Notes under the pieces: model-generated
Database searches by the model: none
What the model was told of the DNA's origin: nothing
Seen by the model: only the letters and a program-made list of their open reading frames with translations
Source of the DNA: REEB509 sp049314555
GTDB taxonomy: Bacteria; Pseudomonadota; Alphaproteobacteria; Caulobacterales; Aquidulcibacteraceae
Assembly: GCA_049314555.1 (NCBI GenBank)
Contig: JBMOEW010000031.1
Span: 1 to 35,827 of the forward strand
Direction of reading: 5' to 3'
Length of the DNA: 35,827 bases
Shown here: in pieces, positions 16,013 through 24,418 of the stretch
Numbering within the stretch: position 1 is the first letter of the stretch
Layout: each line of letters begins with the position of its first letter
Made by a program: the position numbers and the translations under genes

Positions 16013-16495
16013 ATGCAGCGCATTTCAGGATCGGCGTTTTTGGCACTAGCGGTTACCGCGCTAAGTGTGGGTGCATGTGCGCCGGTGCAAGACCAGCATG
16101 GCTTCGTGTCGGACGGTCAAGTCACTTTAAGTGACGTGCAGGTCGGCGTGGATACCATGGACACGGTGCGAGGCCGGCTTGGCTCGCCCTCGACCGTTGG
16201 CACTTTTGACCAGATGGCTTGGTACTACGTGAGCAGCACCACGGCCCGCTTGGCGTTTTTGACGCCGGAGACCGTTGAACGCTCGGTTTTGGTTGTGCGA
16301 TTTGACGACAATCAGGTTGTGACCGCCGTTGAGAACTTTGGCATGGAGCGCGGCCAGGTGGTGTCTTTTGCTTCTGCAGAAACGCCGACACGGGGCCGGG
16401 AGCTTGGGTTGCTTGAGCAGTTGTTCGGCACCATCGGGGCCGGTCCGCCGGTGGGCTTGACCGACGAAGACGAAGGCCGGCCAAGCCGCCGCTAA
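16013..16495 (+). CDS. BamE/OmlA-family outer-membrane lipoprotein
   Basis: This is a small lipoprotein of the SmpA/OmlA family, related to BamE of the beta-barrel assembly machine. The signal peptide ends at a lipobox VGAC (Cys at about 22). The mature part has the characteristic LSDVQVGVDTMDTVRGRLGS followed by PSTVGTFDQMAWYYVSSTT, equivalent to the BamE motif in which a helix precedes GxPs and a strand with WYYV. The last 50 residues are low-complexity. The ATG at 16013 follows GAGGTG closely. It has its own strong terminator downstream. The alphaproteobacterial group is usually called OmlA-like; whether it replaces BamE here is inference. Confidence 0.88.
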   Translation: MQRISGSAFLALAVTALSVGACAPVQDQHGFVSDGQVTLSDVQVGVDTMDTVRGRLGSPSTVGTFDQMAWYYVSSTTARLAFLTPETVERSVLVVRFDDNQVVTAVENFGMERGQVVSFASAETPTRGRELGLLEQLFGTIGAGPPVGLTDEDEGRPSRR

Positions 16496-16523
16496 CATTT
16501 GCTTTGACGTTTATGACATGAGC

Positions 16524-16557
16524 AAAGGGCCCTGAGGATAACTCAAGGCCCTTTTTT
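16524..16557 (+). terminator. Rho-independent terminator of the BamE-like gene
   Basis: The arm AAAGGGCC (16524-16531) pairs with GGCCCTTT (16547-16554). An inner pairing TGAG/CTCA lies within, and a run of six T follows from 16552. It sits 28 bp after the stop codon. Confidence 0.9.
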
Positions 16558-16601
16558 GCGACTCGCGCCCTGTTCGCAGGTCGCCACACTTGACCCTTAC
16601 C

Positions 16602-16636
16602 AAAGCAAAGCGCCCCGGCCTTTCGACCGGGGCGCT
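16602..16636 (-). terminator. Rho-independent terminator of hppA
   Basis: AGCGCCCCGG (16609-16618) pairs with CCGGGGCGCT (16627-16636) in a 10-bp GC-rich stem with an 8-nt loop. On the minus strand it is followed by TTTGCTTT. It lies 30 bp after the hppA stop and faces the terminator of the convergent gene. Confidence 0.85.
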
Positions 16637-16665
16637 GCAGTCTTGCGACTGAAGTTGGATGATGA

Positions 16666-18828
16666 TCAGCCGATGGCGGTGGTGTGCGCCAAGACCGCCA
16701 GCAGCAACAGGGCCACGATGTTGGTGATCTTGATCATCGGGTTCACCGCTGGGCCTGCGGTATCCTTGTAGGGATCACCCACGGTGTCGCCGGTCACGGC
16801 CGCCTTGTGCGCCTCCGAGCCTTTGCCGCCGAAGTTGCCCTCTTCGATGTACTTCTTGGCGTTGTCCCAGGCCCCACCACCGGAGGTCATGGAAATGGCC
16901 ACAAACAGGCCAGTCACGATCACACCGATCAGCAGGGCGCCCAGGGCCGCGAGGGCCTCGGACTTGCCGGCAACTGCATACACCAGGAAGAACAGAACGA
17001 TCGGTGACAGCACGGGCAGCATCGACGGCACAACCATCTCTTTGATCGCCGCTTTGGTAAGGATATCGACCGCGCGGCGATAGTCTGGCTTTGCGGTGCG
17101 GTCCATGATTCCGGGGATCTCGCGGAACTGGCGGCGAACCTCTTCCACGACCGCCTGCGCAGCGCGACCCACGGCCGTCATGCTCATGCCGCCGAACAAG
17201 TAGGGCAGCATGCCGCCGACAAACAGGCCGACGATGACATACGGGTTGTCGAGGCTGAAGTTCACGTCGACGCCGGTGAAGAAGCCGTACTCGCCGGAAG
17301 ACGCGTAGTACTTCAGGTCTTCGAAGTAGGCCGCGAACAACACGATGGCCCCCAAGCCCGCTGAACCAATGGCGTAGCCCTTGGTGACCGCCTTCGTGGT
17401 GTTGCCAACAGCGTCAAGGGCATCGGTCGTGATGCGCACTTCCTTATCCAACTCCGCCATTTCGGCGATGCCGCCGGCGTTGTCGGTGACGGGGCCAAAG
17501 GCATCCAGCGCAACAATGATGCCGGCCACCGACAGCATGGTGGTGACAGCAATGGCAACGCCGTAAAGGCCCGCCAACGAGAAGCAGCTGACAATGCCGA
17601 TCACGATGACCATCGCCGGCAGGGCCGTCGATTCCATGGACACCGCGAGGCCTTGGATGACGTTGGTGCCGTGGCCGGACTTGGAGGCCTCTGCCACCGA
17701 ACGGACCGGACGGTAGGCGGTGCCGGTATAGTACTCGGTGATCACGACCAGCGCGCCGGTCACGACCAAGCCCACCAAGCCGCACATCGCTAGGTCCATG
17801 CCGGTGATACTGGCGAACTCGCTCTGCGGGCCCAAACTTGGCACGATCGGGCCGAAGCCTTGGTTGACAACGTAGATCGAGGCAAAAACGCCCACGGCCG
17901 ACAAAATGCCCGCCGCGATCAAGCCCTTGTACAGGGCCCCCATGATGTTGTTGCTGGCATCGAGCTTCACAAAGAATGTGCCGATAATCGATGCGGCGAT
18001 GGCCAATGCGCCGATCGCCAACGGAAGCACCATCAGGCTTGAGACTTCAGTGGCATCGCGGAACAGGATCGAGCTGAGCACCATGGTCGCGACGGTTGTC
18101 ACGGCGTAGGTTTCAAACAGGTCCGCCGCCATGCCGGCGCAGTCGCCAACGTTGTCGCCGACGTTGTCGGCGATCGTGGCGGCGTTGCGTGGGTCATCTT
18201 CGGGAATGCCGGCTTCAACCTTGCCGACCATATCGCCGCCGACGTCGGCACCTTTGGTGAAAATGCCGCCGCCGAGGCGGGCGAAGATCGAAATCAGCGA
18301 GGCACCGAAGCCCAGAGCAACTAGGCTATCTACGACGATCCGGGAGGTTGGCGGATAGCTAAAGCCGCTGGTCAGGATCAAATAATAGACGGCAACGCCA
18401 AGCAGCGCGAAACCCGCGACCAACATGCCGGTCACCGCGCCCGCCCGGAACGCCATGTCCAGACCGGCCGCAAGGCTCTTGCGGGAGGCTTCGGTTGTGC
18501 GGACGTTGGCCTGGACAGAAACGTTCATGCCAATGTAGCCGGCCGCGCCCGAGAGCACCGCGCCGATCACGAAGCCAATTGCGACCTGCACGTTTGGCCA
18601 AAAGAGCAGCACAAGCGCTGCAAAAATGCCAACGCCCACCCATGTGATGGTGGTGTACTGGCGGTTCAGATAGGCGCGTGCGCCTTCCTGAATGGCCGCG
18701 GCGATTTCTTGCATCCGCTCGTTGCCGGGGCTTGCGGCTTTGATCGATTGGATCTGTAGATAGCCATACAGACCCGCCACAAGGCCTGCGGCCACTGCGA
18801 TCCACAGTACGACGTCATTGCTAATCAT
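16666..18828 (-). CDS. hppA: membrane-bound proton-translocating pyrophosphatase, K+-independent type
   Basis: This is an integral inner-membrane pump that couples pyrophosphate hydrolysis to proton export. It is 720 residues with about 16 hydrophobic helices. The substrate-binding core is intact: FTKGADVGGDMVGKVEAGIP at about residue 190, the adjacent DDPRNAATIADNVGDNVGDC, LDAFGPVTDNAGGIAEMAEL at about 441, and GDTVGDPYKDTAGPAVNP near the end. The GNTTKA motif with Lys at about 479 marks the potassium-independent class; an Ala there would mean potassium-dependent. The ATG at 18828 follows GAGGAGCG; the frame is open to 18936. It is last in a long minus-strand run after thiL and an exported-protein gene, but the 145 bp before it hold an inverted repeat and may carry its own promoter. 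Confidence 0.96.
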   Translation of the reverse strand: MISNDVVLWIAVAAGLVAGLYGYLQIQSIKAASPGNERMQEIAAAIQEGARAYLNRQYTTITWVGVGIFAALVLLFWPNVQVAIGFVIGAVLSGAAGYIGMNVSVQANVRTTEASRKSLAAGLDMAFRAGAVTGMLVAGFALLGVAVYYLILTSGFSYPPTSRIVVDSLVALGFGASLISIFARLGGGIFTKGADVGGDMVGKVEAGIPEDDPRNAATIADNVGDNVGDCAGMAADLFETYAVTTVATMVLSSILFRDATEVSSLMVLPLAIGALAIAASIIGTFFVKLDASNNIMGALYKGLIAAGILSAVGVFASIYVVNQGFGPIVPSLGPQSEFASITGMDLAMCGLVGLVVTGALVVITEYYTGTAYRPVRSVAEASKSGHGTNVIQGLAVSMESTALPAMVIVIGIVSCFSLAGLYGVAIAVTTMLSVAGIIVALDAFGPVTDNAGGIAEMAELDKEVRITTDALDAVGNTTKAVTKGYAIGSAGLGAIVLFAAYFEDLKYYASSGEYGFFTGVDVNFSLDNPYVIVGLFVGGMLPYLFGGMSMTAVGRAAQAVVEEVRRQFREIPGIMDRTAKPDYRRAVDILTKAAIKEMVVPSMLPVLSPIVLFFLVYAVAGKSEALAALGALLIGVIVTGLFVAISMTSGGGAWDNAKKYIEEGNFGGKGSEAHKAAVTGDTVGDPYKDTAGPAVNPMIKITNIVALLLLAVLAHTTAIG

Positions 18829-18842
18829 AAGGCGCTCCTCGG

Positions 18843-18861
18843 CTGTCTGAATTGCAGACAG
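18843..18861. promoter_or_regulatory. inverted repeat in the hppA leader
   Basis: CTGTCTG (18843-18849) and CAGACAG (18855-18861) form perfect 7-bp arms around AATTG. The site is 15-33 bp upstream of the hppA start. It could be an operator or a leader hairpin close to the ribosome binding site. Confidence 0.45.
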
Positions 18862-18973
18862 TCGTTTAACGTCGAGGGACGGCGGCGACCCTAGAATCGC
18901 GCCCTGCCCCCAGCCAAAGTGGCGGGACACTGCCAAAAGCCGGATCGCGACGCAATGTCCCAGTGACCGGATT

Positions 18974-19423
18974 TCAGCGGTTTATGGGCTCCCGGCGGCC
19001 CATAAGGTAAACGCGGGGGATTGTAACTGCCCTGACAGCACGTGCGCCCAGGGCTTCTACAACAGCGGCGCGAAATGTGTTGGTGGCGGTTGGCTCGATC
19101 AATTCGCCCAAGCGGTCTGGATTTGCCATTGGCTGACGGTAGGCGGCACGCACGACCGCGTCGCGCAGGAAGTGATTGCGTTCGCGCGTCACCCAGATGT
19201 CCACCCCTTCGGCCACATCGACGCGGATCGTCACGAACAAGTATGTCAAAAGCCGCCCCTCACGGGTGACGGGCATGGCCACTTGGCTCATCTCGATCGT
19301 GCGGGGCCCCCCCGACTGGGTCGGCGTTGACGGCTGAGCGAGGGCAGGTTCTGGACGGGCGAGCGCGCCAGCGGTGAGACCCGCAGCGAGCAACAGGGTG
19401 CGACGGCGCAAGAGCTTGTTCAT
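18974..19423 (-). CDS. exported protein of unknown function, possibly Tat-dependent
   Basis: This is a 149-residue protein beginning with MNKLLRRRTLLLAAGLTAGA and ending its signal region at PALAQ. The RRRTLLL run resembles a twin-arginine signal. The mature part is a single small domain with a strand-rich start (MPVTREGRLLTYLFVTIRVD) followed by a helix RERNHFLRDAVVRAAYRQPM. This layout is reminiscent of FliL-like periplasmic proteins found in many alphaproteobacteria, although sequence alone does not prove it. It starts 34 bp after the thiL stop and probably shares that transcript. No enzyme motif is visible. Confidence 0.7.
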   Translation of the reverse strand: MNKLLRRRTLLLAAGLTAGALARPEPALAQPSTPTQSGGPRTIEMSQVAMPVTREGRLLTYLFVTIRVDVAEGVDIWVTRERNHFLRDAVVRAAYRQPMANPDRLGELIEPTATNTFRAAVVEALGARAVRAVTIPRVYLMGRREPINR

Positions 19424-19457
19424 GGGGCGAGTGTCGCGCGCGGGCGTTTAGGAATCG

Positions 19458-20504
19458 TTATCCACAAAAGCGGTGCACATAACCGCCGGGCTCCCGGCCC
19501 AAATCGCGCCCGTTTGCTAGCTCGGCTGAGAGCCCCTCGCCGCGCTCGACGGTGCCGATGTGTGTGACGGCAAGATTGACGCGGTTGGCATATGCGCACA
19601 GCGACGGTTCTGAGCCGGGGTCGATGGTGAAGAGAATCTCGTAGTCGTCGCCGCCGGCCAAGAGGGTCGGCAAATCCGTTGCGGCAGCGCTTAATGCGGC
19701 ATTGGCGGCGGGCGACAGTGGCACGCGATGTGGGGCCAAGGCGAGGCGGACACCGGAGGCCGCGGCAAGTTTGCGGGCATCGGCTATGAGGCCGTCGGAC
19801 ACATCCATGCTGGCCCCGGCGTGGGCGGCGAGCCATGGGGCCAGCACCAAACGGGGTTGGGGACGGCGGTAGCGATCCACCAGGTACGCGACCAAGTCCT
19901 GCGGGAGATCAACGGGCAGCGCGCCCTGCCTTGCCATCAGCCCAAGGACTGAATCGCCAATCGTGCCGCTGACGTAAACCTGTTGTCCGGGCTTGGCATC
20001 GGCGCGCGCCGGGACGTGAGCGGGTTCGCGGGCGTTGGCGGGCGTGCCGAACGCCATGATGGAGATGGTCAGTGGGCCGGGGGTGGTGGTCATGTCGCCG
20101 CCCAAAAGGGCGATGCCGTACGTTTCAAGATCGACGCCAAGACCAGCAGCGAATGTGGCCATATCATTGGCGCTCAGGCGTTTTGGCCAGATCAAGCTGA
20201 GCAGCGCCCCGTCTGGTTTCGCGCCCTTTGCCGCCAGATCCGAAAGATTTACCCGCAACGCCTTTTGCGCGACCGTGTCGAGGGGGTCGTCGGGGAGAAA
20301 ATGAACCCCTTCAACTATCGCATCGCAGGTCATGACCTGGGCACCGTGGGGCACCCAGAGGGCTGCATCGTCTTGCAGACCGCGCGCTGCTGGGTGGTGC
20401 GCCAAGGGGGCAAACAGCGAGGCGATCAAGGCAAACTCGTCGCTAGGCGGGGGGGCGGATGCGGTCAGTCGAAGGCGTCCTTGCCACGCACGTGCTTGGC
20501 GCAC
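19458..20504 (-). CDS. thiL: thiamine-monophosphate kinase
   Basis: ThiL phosphorylates thiamine monophosphate to the active cofactor thiamine diphosphate using ATP. Family hallmarks are the N-terminal DEFALIASLFAPL, then DDAALWV, the metal/ATP-binding TCDAIVEGVHFLPD, VNLSDLAAKGAKPDGALLSL, GIALLGGDMTTTPGPLTISI, the GASMDVSDGLIADARKLA stretch and LLAGGDDYEILFTI near the C-terminus. Length is 348 residues. The only reasonable in-frame start upstream of EFALI is a GTG at 20504, which makes the gene overlap the nusB end by 40 bp and implies coupling. The nusB-thiL order is widespread in proteobacteria. Confidence 0.95.
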   Translation of the reverse strand: MRQARAWQGRLRLTASAPPPSDEFALIASLFAPLAHHPAARGLQDDAALWVPHGAQVMTCDAIVEGVHFLPDDPLDTVAQKALRVNLSDLAAKGAKPDGALLSLIWPKRLSANDMATFAAGLGVDLETYGIALLGGDMTTTPGPLTISIMAFGTPANAREPAHVPARADAKPGQQVYVSGTIGDSVLGLMARQGALPVDLPQDLVAYLVDRYRRPQPRLVLAPWLAAHAGASMDVSDGLIADARKLAAASGVRLALAPHRVPLSPAANAALSAAATDLPTLLAGGDDYEILFTIDPGSEPSLCAYANRVNLAVTHIGTVERGEGLSAELANGRDLGREPGGYVHRFCG

Positions 20505-20935
20505 GCTTCCAAGGCCGCGTTGACAAAGCCTGGCTCTGGCCCGTCGAAGAAGGCCTTGGCGATTTCAACATACTCATCCACAACGACGGCGGCCGGGGTG
20601 TCCTGGCGGGCCCAGAGCTCCACCACGCCCGCGCGCAGGATCGCCCGGGCCACGCTGTCGATCCGCTCCAGACGCCAGCCGGCGGAAAGATGGGCCGCGA
20701 TTGTGCGGTCCACGCCGACCTGGTGTTGCACGGTCAAGGAGATCAACTTCTCAAACAACTCTGGATCGGGCTCGGCATCGATCGGGCCGGTCTCGCCCAT
20801 GGGCAGGCGTCCGGCGCGCAGTTCGGCCAGCACGCTGGCGGGTGAGCCGCCCGAGACTTCCATCTGGTACAGGGCCTGTACTGTGGCCAAGCGCGCAGCG
20901 CGGCGACCAGCCATTGGATCGAGCGGATCGCTCAT
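20465..20935 (-). CDS. nusB: transcription antitermination factor NusB
   Basis: NusB binds boxA RNA with S10 (NusE) and prevents premature termination in rRNA operons. The protein is 156 residues and all-helical, with RRAARLATVQALYQMEVSGG at the start, DPELFEKLISLTVQHQVGVD in the middle, AILRAGVVELWARQDTPAAV, and DEYVEIAKAFFDGPEPGFVN at the end. All are family patterns. Its ATG overlaps the ribH stop by four bases (ATGA), so ribH and nusB are coupled as in many proteobacteria. Confidence 0.96.
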   Translation of the reverse strand: MSDPLDPMAGRRAARLATVQALYQMEVSGGSPASVLAELRAGRLPMGETGPIDAEPDPELFEKLISLTVQHQVGVDRTIAAHLSAGWRLERIDSVARAILRAGVVELWARQDTPAAVVVDEYVEIAKAFFDGPEPGFVNAALEACAKHVRGKDAFD

Positions 20936-21411
20936 TGACTGGTATCCTGGCCAAGGGCACGCTTCATGGCGATGATGGCTGCCACGGCGCGGGCCACTTC
21001 TGCGCCTTTGTCGCGTTTTGTGGGGTCTGCGCGTTCTTGGGCCTGAGCGAGGGATTCCACGGTGAGAATCCCATAGCCGATGGCAAGCCCGCGCTGCACC
21101 GAAAGATCCATCAGCGCCCGGGCGGTTTCGCCGCAGACATAGTCGTAATGACTGGTTTCGCCGCGCACCACGCAGCCAAGCGCAACATACCCATCAAAGC
21201 CACGCTGCGATGCGGCCTGCAGGGCAATCGCTGCGGGGATCTCAAAGGCGCCTGGCACATCGATGCGGTCTGTGGTTGCTCCGGCGGCCTGCAGCCAGCG
21301 GGCAGCGCTTTGCGCCATCATGTCGGTGACGGCGCGATAATACGGCGCTGCCACCAGCAGAATGCGCGCGCCTGGAACCGACGCTGGCGGGGATTGATCT
21401 TTGGTTTCCAT
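20932..21411 (-). CDS. ribH: 6,7-dimethyl-8-ribityllumazine synthase
   Basis: RibH condenses 5-amino-6-ribitylamino-uracil with 3,4-dihydroxybutanone phosphate to lumazine, the penultimate riboflavin step; it forms large oligomeric shells. Key stretches are ILLVAAPYYRAV near the N-terminus, DVPGAFEIPAAI (substrate loop), VALGCVVRGETSHYDYVCGE with the catalytic His in TSHYDYV, and AIGYGILTVESLAQAQERAD. The start at 21411 (METKDQS) overlaps the ribB stop by one base. At 159 residues it is normal in length. Confidence 0.96.
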   Translation of the reverse strand: METKDQSPPASVPGARILLVAAPYYRAVTDMMAQSAARWLQAAGATTDRIDVPGAFEIPAAIALQAASQRGFDGYVALGCVVRGETSHYDYVCGETARALMDLSVQRGLAIGYGILTVESLAQAQERADPTKRDKGAEVARAVAAIIAMKRALGQDTSQ

Positions 21412-22553
21412 CAGGTGCCGCCCTCGACTTCGCGCCACCCTACAACTTCAAGGCCATATCCAACCAAGCCAATGATCCGCGCGGGCTGCTTGTTGGACAT
21501 CAAAGTCATTTTGCCCACGCCCAACTCGCGTAGGATTTGGGCACCGATACCGTACTCGCGCAGCATGCGTTCCTGTGGCGAGGGCTCATCTGGATGGGGG
21601 GCCAAACGACGCGTTAGCGCCTTCAGGTCTGGATCGCGCAGCAACACCAAGACGCCGCCTTCGGGGGCATCGGCGATGGTGGCAAGGGCACGCTCTACCA
21701 TCCGCGCGCGGGGCCCTGCTTCGCCCAGCACGTCGGTGACCGTGTCTGAACGGTGCATGCGCACGAGGGTTTCGCGGACGGGGTCTATCGTGCCCTTGAC
21801 CAGGGCGATGTGCTCGGCACCATCAATCAGGCCGCGGAACACAACCAAGCGGAAGCCTTTGCCAAATGCGCTTTCAAAGGGCTGTTCCAGCACGCGTTCC
21901 ACAAGGCGGTCATTCTCGCGGCGATAGGCGATCAGGTCCGATATGGTGCCGATCTTCAGGCCGTGGAGCTGGGAAAAGCCAACAAGCTCGGGCAGCCGGG
22001 CCATGGTGCCATCGTCGTTCATGATCTCGCAGATCACGGCGGCGGGCACCAAGCCTGCCATGCGCGAGATGTCCACGCTGGCTTCGGTGTGGCCGGCTCG
22101 CACAAGCACGCCGCCATCGCGCGCCGCCAGCGGAAAGACATGGCCGGGGCTAACGATATCAGTCGCATTCTTCGTGGGATCGATCGCCACGGAAATGGTG
22201 CGGGCGCGGTCGTGGGCGGAGATGCCAGTGGTGATGCCCTCTTTGGCCTCGATCGAGACCGTGAAGGCGGTCGAATGGCGGGTCTGGTTGCGGGGAGCCA
22301 TTGGCTGCAGGCCAAGGGTATCGGCGCGCTCGCTGGTCAGCGCCAGGCAGATCAGGCCCCGCCCATACTTGGCCATAAAGTTAACCGCGGCTGGGGTGGC
22401 GAACTGCGCCGCAACGATCAAGTCCCCCTCGTTTTCGCGGTCCTCGGCGTCGACCAGGATATACATGCGGCCCTGACGCGCTTCTTCGATGATTTCTTCC
22501 GCCGGCGAGATGGCGCGCTTTAAGTCGTCCAAGGGATTTGGCTGGCTGGCCAT
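21411..22553 (-). CDS. ribB: 3,4-dihydroxy-2-butanone-4-phosphate synthase with degenerate cyclohydrolase II domain (RibBX type)
   Basis: The N-terminal half (about residues 10-215) is a complete RibB. It has AEDRENEGDLIVAAQF with the acidic metal ligands, NQTRHSTAFTVSIEAKEGI, TGISAHDRARTI, and HVFPLAARDGGVLVRAGHTE with VCEIMND-like ICEIMNDDGTMAR. It makes the four-carbon unit of riboflavin from ribulose-5-phosphate. The C-terminal half (about 215-380) has the GTP cyclohydrolase II fold pattern, but where the zinc-binding cysteines belong it reads LVRMHRSDTVTDVLGEAGPR. That domain contains no cysteine at all, so it should be inactive. Such RibBX fusions are known in proteobacteria; the domain may help expression or RibB function. 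A separate GTP cyclohydrolase II should exist elsewhere in the genome. Six bases separate it from ribE. Confidence 0.93.
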   Translation of the reverse strand: MASQPNPLDDLKRAISPAEEIIEEARQGRMYILVDAEDRENEGDLIVAAQFATPAAVNFMAKYGRGLICLALTSERADTLGLQPMAPRNQTRHSTAFTVSIEAKEGITTGISAHDRARTISVAIDPTKNATDIVSPGHVFPLAARDGGVLVRAGHTEASVDISRMAGLVPAAVICEIMNDDGTMARLPELVGFSQLHGLKIGTISDLIAYRRENDRLVERVLEQPFESAFGKGFRLVVFRGLIDGAEHIALVKGTIDPVRETLVRMHRSDTVTDVLGEAGPRARMVERALATIADAPEGGVLVLLRDPDLKALTRRLAPHPDEPSPQERMLREYGIGAQILRELGVGKMTLMSNKQPARIIGLVGYGLEVVGWREVEGGT

Positions 22554-22559
22554 GGGATT

Positions 22560-23183
22560 TCACTTTCGGGCGTTTAGGCCGCGCGCGTCGAGGATGCGGG
22601 CCACGTAGCGGGCGAACAGATCGGCTTCAAGGTTGACACGCGCGCCGGGCGAAAGCTTCGAAAGCGTGGTGACAGCCCAAGTATGGGGAATAATGAGCAG
22701 GCCGAACACATCCTCTTCAACCTCATTTACAGTGAGGCTAACCCCATCAACGGTGATGGCCCCCTTGGGCGCGATGAGCTCTTTGAGGGTCTGCGGCACT
22801 TTGATGCGGAGGCGCCAGCCCTCGCCATCGGGGGTCACTGATTGTACTTCGCCTACGCCGTCGACGTGGCCGGCGACGAGGTGGCCGCCCAGTTCGTCGC
22901 CCATTTTCAGGGATCGTTCCAAGTTTACCTGCCCACCGACCTCAACGGCGCTCAGGGACGTGAGGGCCAAGGTTTCTGGGGCGAGTTCCACCGCATAGCG
23001 GGCTTGGCCGGGGCCAACGCTTTGCACTTCTACCACCGTCAAGCACACGCCGGCGTGGCAGACCGATGCGCCAATGGCCAGATCGTGGGCGTCATAGGCG
23101 GCCTCGACGGTCCAGCGGATCAAACCGTCGCGACGCTCAACCGCCCGAACCGTCCCTAAGGCCGTGACAATGCCAGTGAACAT
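22560..23183 (-). CDS. ribE: riboflavin synthase alpha subunit
   Basis: Riboflavin synthase dismutates two lumazine molecules into riboflavin. The protein has two tandem lumazine-binding barrels: MFTGIVTALGTVRAVERRDG, then SVCHAGVCLTVVEV, and the second copy with GGHLVAGHVDGVGEV and ITVDGVSLTVNEVEEDVFGL. Length is 207 residues. The start at 23183 gives the near-invariant MFTGIV; the frame extends a further 13 codons upstream without family similarity. It sits 44 bp after ribD and 6 bp before ribB. Confidence 0.95.
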   Translation of the reverse strand: MFTGIVTALGTVRAVERRDGLIRWTVEAAYDAHDLAIGASVCHAGVCLTVVEVQSVGPGQARYAVELAPETLALTSLSAVEVGGQVNLERSLKMGDELGGHLVAGHVDGVGEVQSVTPDGEGWRLRIKVPQTLKELIAPKGAITVDGVSLTVNEVEEDVFGLLIIPHTWAVTTLSKLSPGARVNLEADLFARYVARILDARGLNARK

Positions 23184-23227
23184 GAGCAACGGGCCTTTCG
23201 TGCGTGTTGTTAAAGCCAGCAAGGCTT

Positions 23228-23875
23228 TCAGGTGGCCCGTACATAGGTTTCGTGCAGGTCTGAGCCAAGCTCCACAACGCTGGTGCGCTGGAAGCGAGGG
23301 GCGGCGGACAAGGCGTCATGCCCAAGGCCTGCGATCGCTGGCTTGCCACTCGCGCCCAAAAGCATGGGCGCGCGGAACCATTCCAGGACGTCGATCCGGT
23401 CTTCGTTGGCAAGGGCTGCGGCCAAAACCCCGCCGCCTTCGATCAACACGCTGGTGATGCCAGTTTCTTGCGCCAATGCCTCAAGCATGTCTGACGCGCG
23501 GGCGTTAGAGGGGGCCGGAATGAGCAACACACCAAGAGCGCCAAGGGAAGCGGTATTGCCCGTGCCCACGACCGCTACTGGCCCAAGGCCAACGGACTGG
23601 AACAGTTGTAGATGGATCGGGAGGGCTTTAGTGCGGCTAAACACAATCCGCCAGGGCTGGCGAACTGGGGCGGGCTCTGCGCGGGCTGTCAAAAGCGGGT
23701 TGTCTGCCAGGGCGGTCCCTGCCCCCACCACTACCGCGTCATGGGCCGCGCGCAGCTCGTGGACACGGGCGCGGGCGGCGGGGCCTGTGATCCACTGGCT
23801 TTCCCCGGTTGCCGTTGCGATGCGCCCGTCCAGGCTGGTGGCAAGTTTAAGGGTGACCTTGGGGCGGGGCCTCAT
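23228..23875 (-). CDS. ribD: RibD reductase domain only
   Basis: This is a 215-residue protein matching only the C-terminal NADPH-dependent reductase half of bifunctional RibD. It starts PRPKVTLKLATSLDGRIATA, followed by GESQWITGPAARARVHELRA, AHDAVVVGAGTALADNPLLT and a GITSVLIEGGGVLAAALANE signature. The usual N-terminal deaminase (about 150 residues with HAE and PCxxxxxxPPC zinc motifs) is absent. The upstream sequence is nrdR, which overlaps by four bases (ATGA), so it has not been hidden by a frameshift. The protein should reduce the ribosyl side chain in riboflavin synthesis but needs a deaminase from another locus. It may also be called a RibD-family dihydrofolate-reductase-like protein. 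Confidence 0.9.
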   Translation of the reverse strand: MRPRPKVTLKLATSLDGRIATATGESQWITGPAARARVHELRAAHDAVVVGAGTALADNPLLTARAEPAPVRQPWRIVFSRTKALPIHLQLFQSVGLGPVAVVGTGNTASLGALGVLLIPAPSNARASDMLEALAQETGITSVLIEGGGVLAAALANEDRIDVLEWFRAPMLLGASGKPAIAGLGHDALSAAPRFQRTSVVELGSDLHETYVRAT

Positions 23876-24402
23876 TCGCCCTCGCGGTCTTGGTCGTCCG
23901 ATCGGGGAAAGGCCCGTATGGTGGCGATCAGACCCAGTTCCTCGGCCTCTTCCAAGGACATTTCTTCAGCCAGGAACTGGGTGAAGGCGGCAGCGTCCTG
24001 GAAGTCGCGGTAGACGCTGGCGTAGCGGACATAGGCCACCGGATCGAGGCGTTTCAGCGCGGCCATTACCAACTCGCCAATCACGCCGGAGGGGATTTCG
24101 TTTTCGCCCAAGCTCTCCAAGCGGCGCACGATGCCTGACACCATCTGCTCCACTTTCTCAGGGTTCACTTGGCGCTTGCGCAGGGCGATCATAATCGAGC
24201 GGGTGAGTTTGTCGCGATCGAAGGGGGTGCGGCGACCCGATCGTTTGACCACGATCAGTTCGCGCAGCTGTGCGCGTTCAAACGTGGTAAACCGCGCGCC
24301 GCAGGCCGGGCACTGGCGACGGCGGCGGATGCAGGCACCGTCTTCAGTGGGGCGCGAGTCCCTCACCTGGGTATCTTCGTTCTGACAGAAGGGGCAACGC
24401 AT
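23872..24402 (-). CDS. nrdR: transcriptional repressor NrdR
   Basis: NrdR represses ribonucleotide reductase genes by binding NrdR boxes when dATP or ATP is bound. It starts with a zinc ribbon MRCPFCQNEDTQVRDSRP carrying CPFC and then CPACGARFTTFE with the second pair. An ATP-cone follows: IVVKRSGRRTPFDRDKLTRS, then YVRYASVYRDFQDAAAF. At 176 residues it is slightly longer than average owing to a charged tail. It lies 58 bp after glyA, with a stable hairpin between, and overlaps ribD by four bases. The glyA-nrdR-rib order is common in alphaproteobacteria. Confidence 0.96.
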   Translation of the reverse strand: MRCPFCQNEDTQVRDSRPTEDGACIRRRRQCPACGARFTTFERAQLRELIVVKRSGRRTPFDRDKLTRSIMIALRKRQVNPEKVEQMVSGIVRRLESLGENEIPSGVIGELVMAALKRLDPVAYVRYASVYRDFQDAAAFTQFLAEEMSLEEAEELGLIATIRAFPRSDDQDREGE

Positions 24403-24418
24403 GCGGGCATCCGGCTCT

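Noticed and set aside
19983..20975. A 330-residue plus-strand gene over thiL and nusB
   Set aside because: Antisense to two well-recognised genes and without any family pattern.
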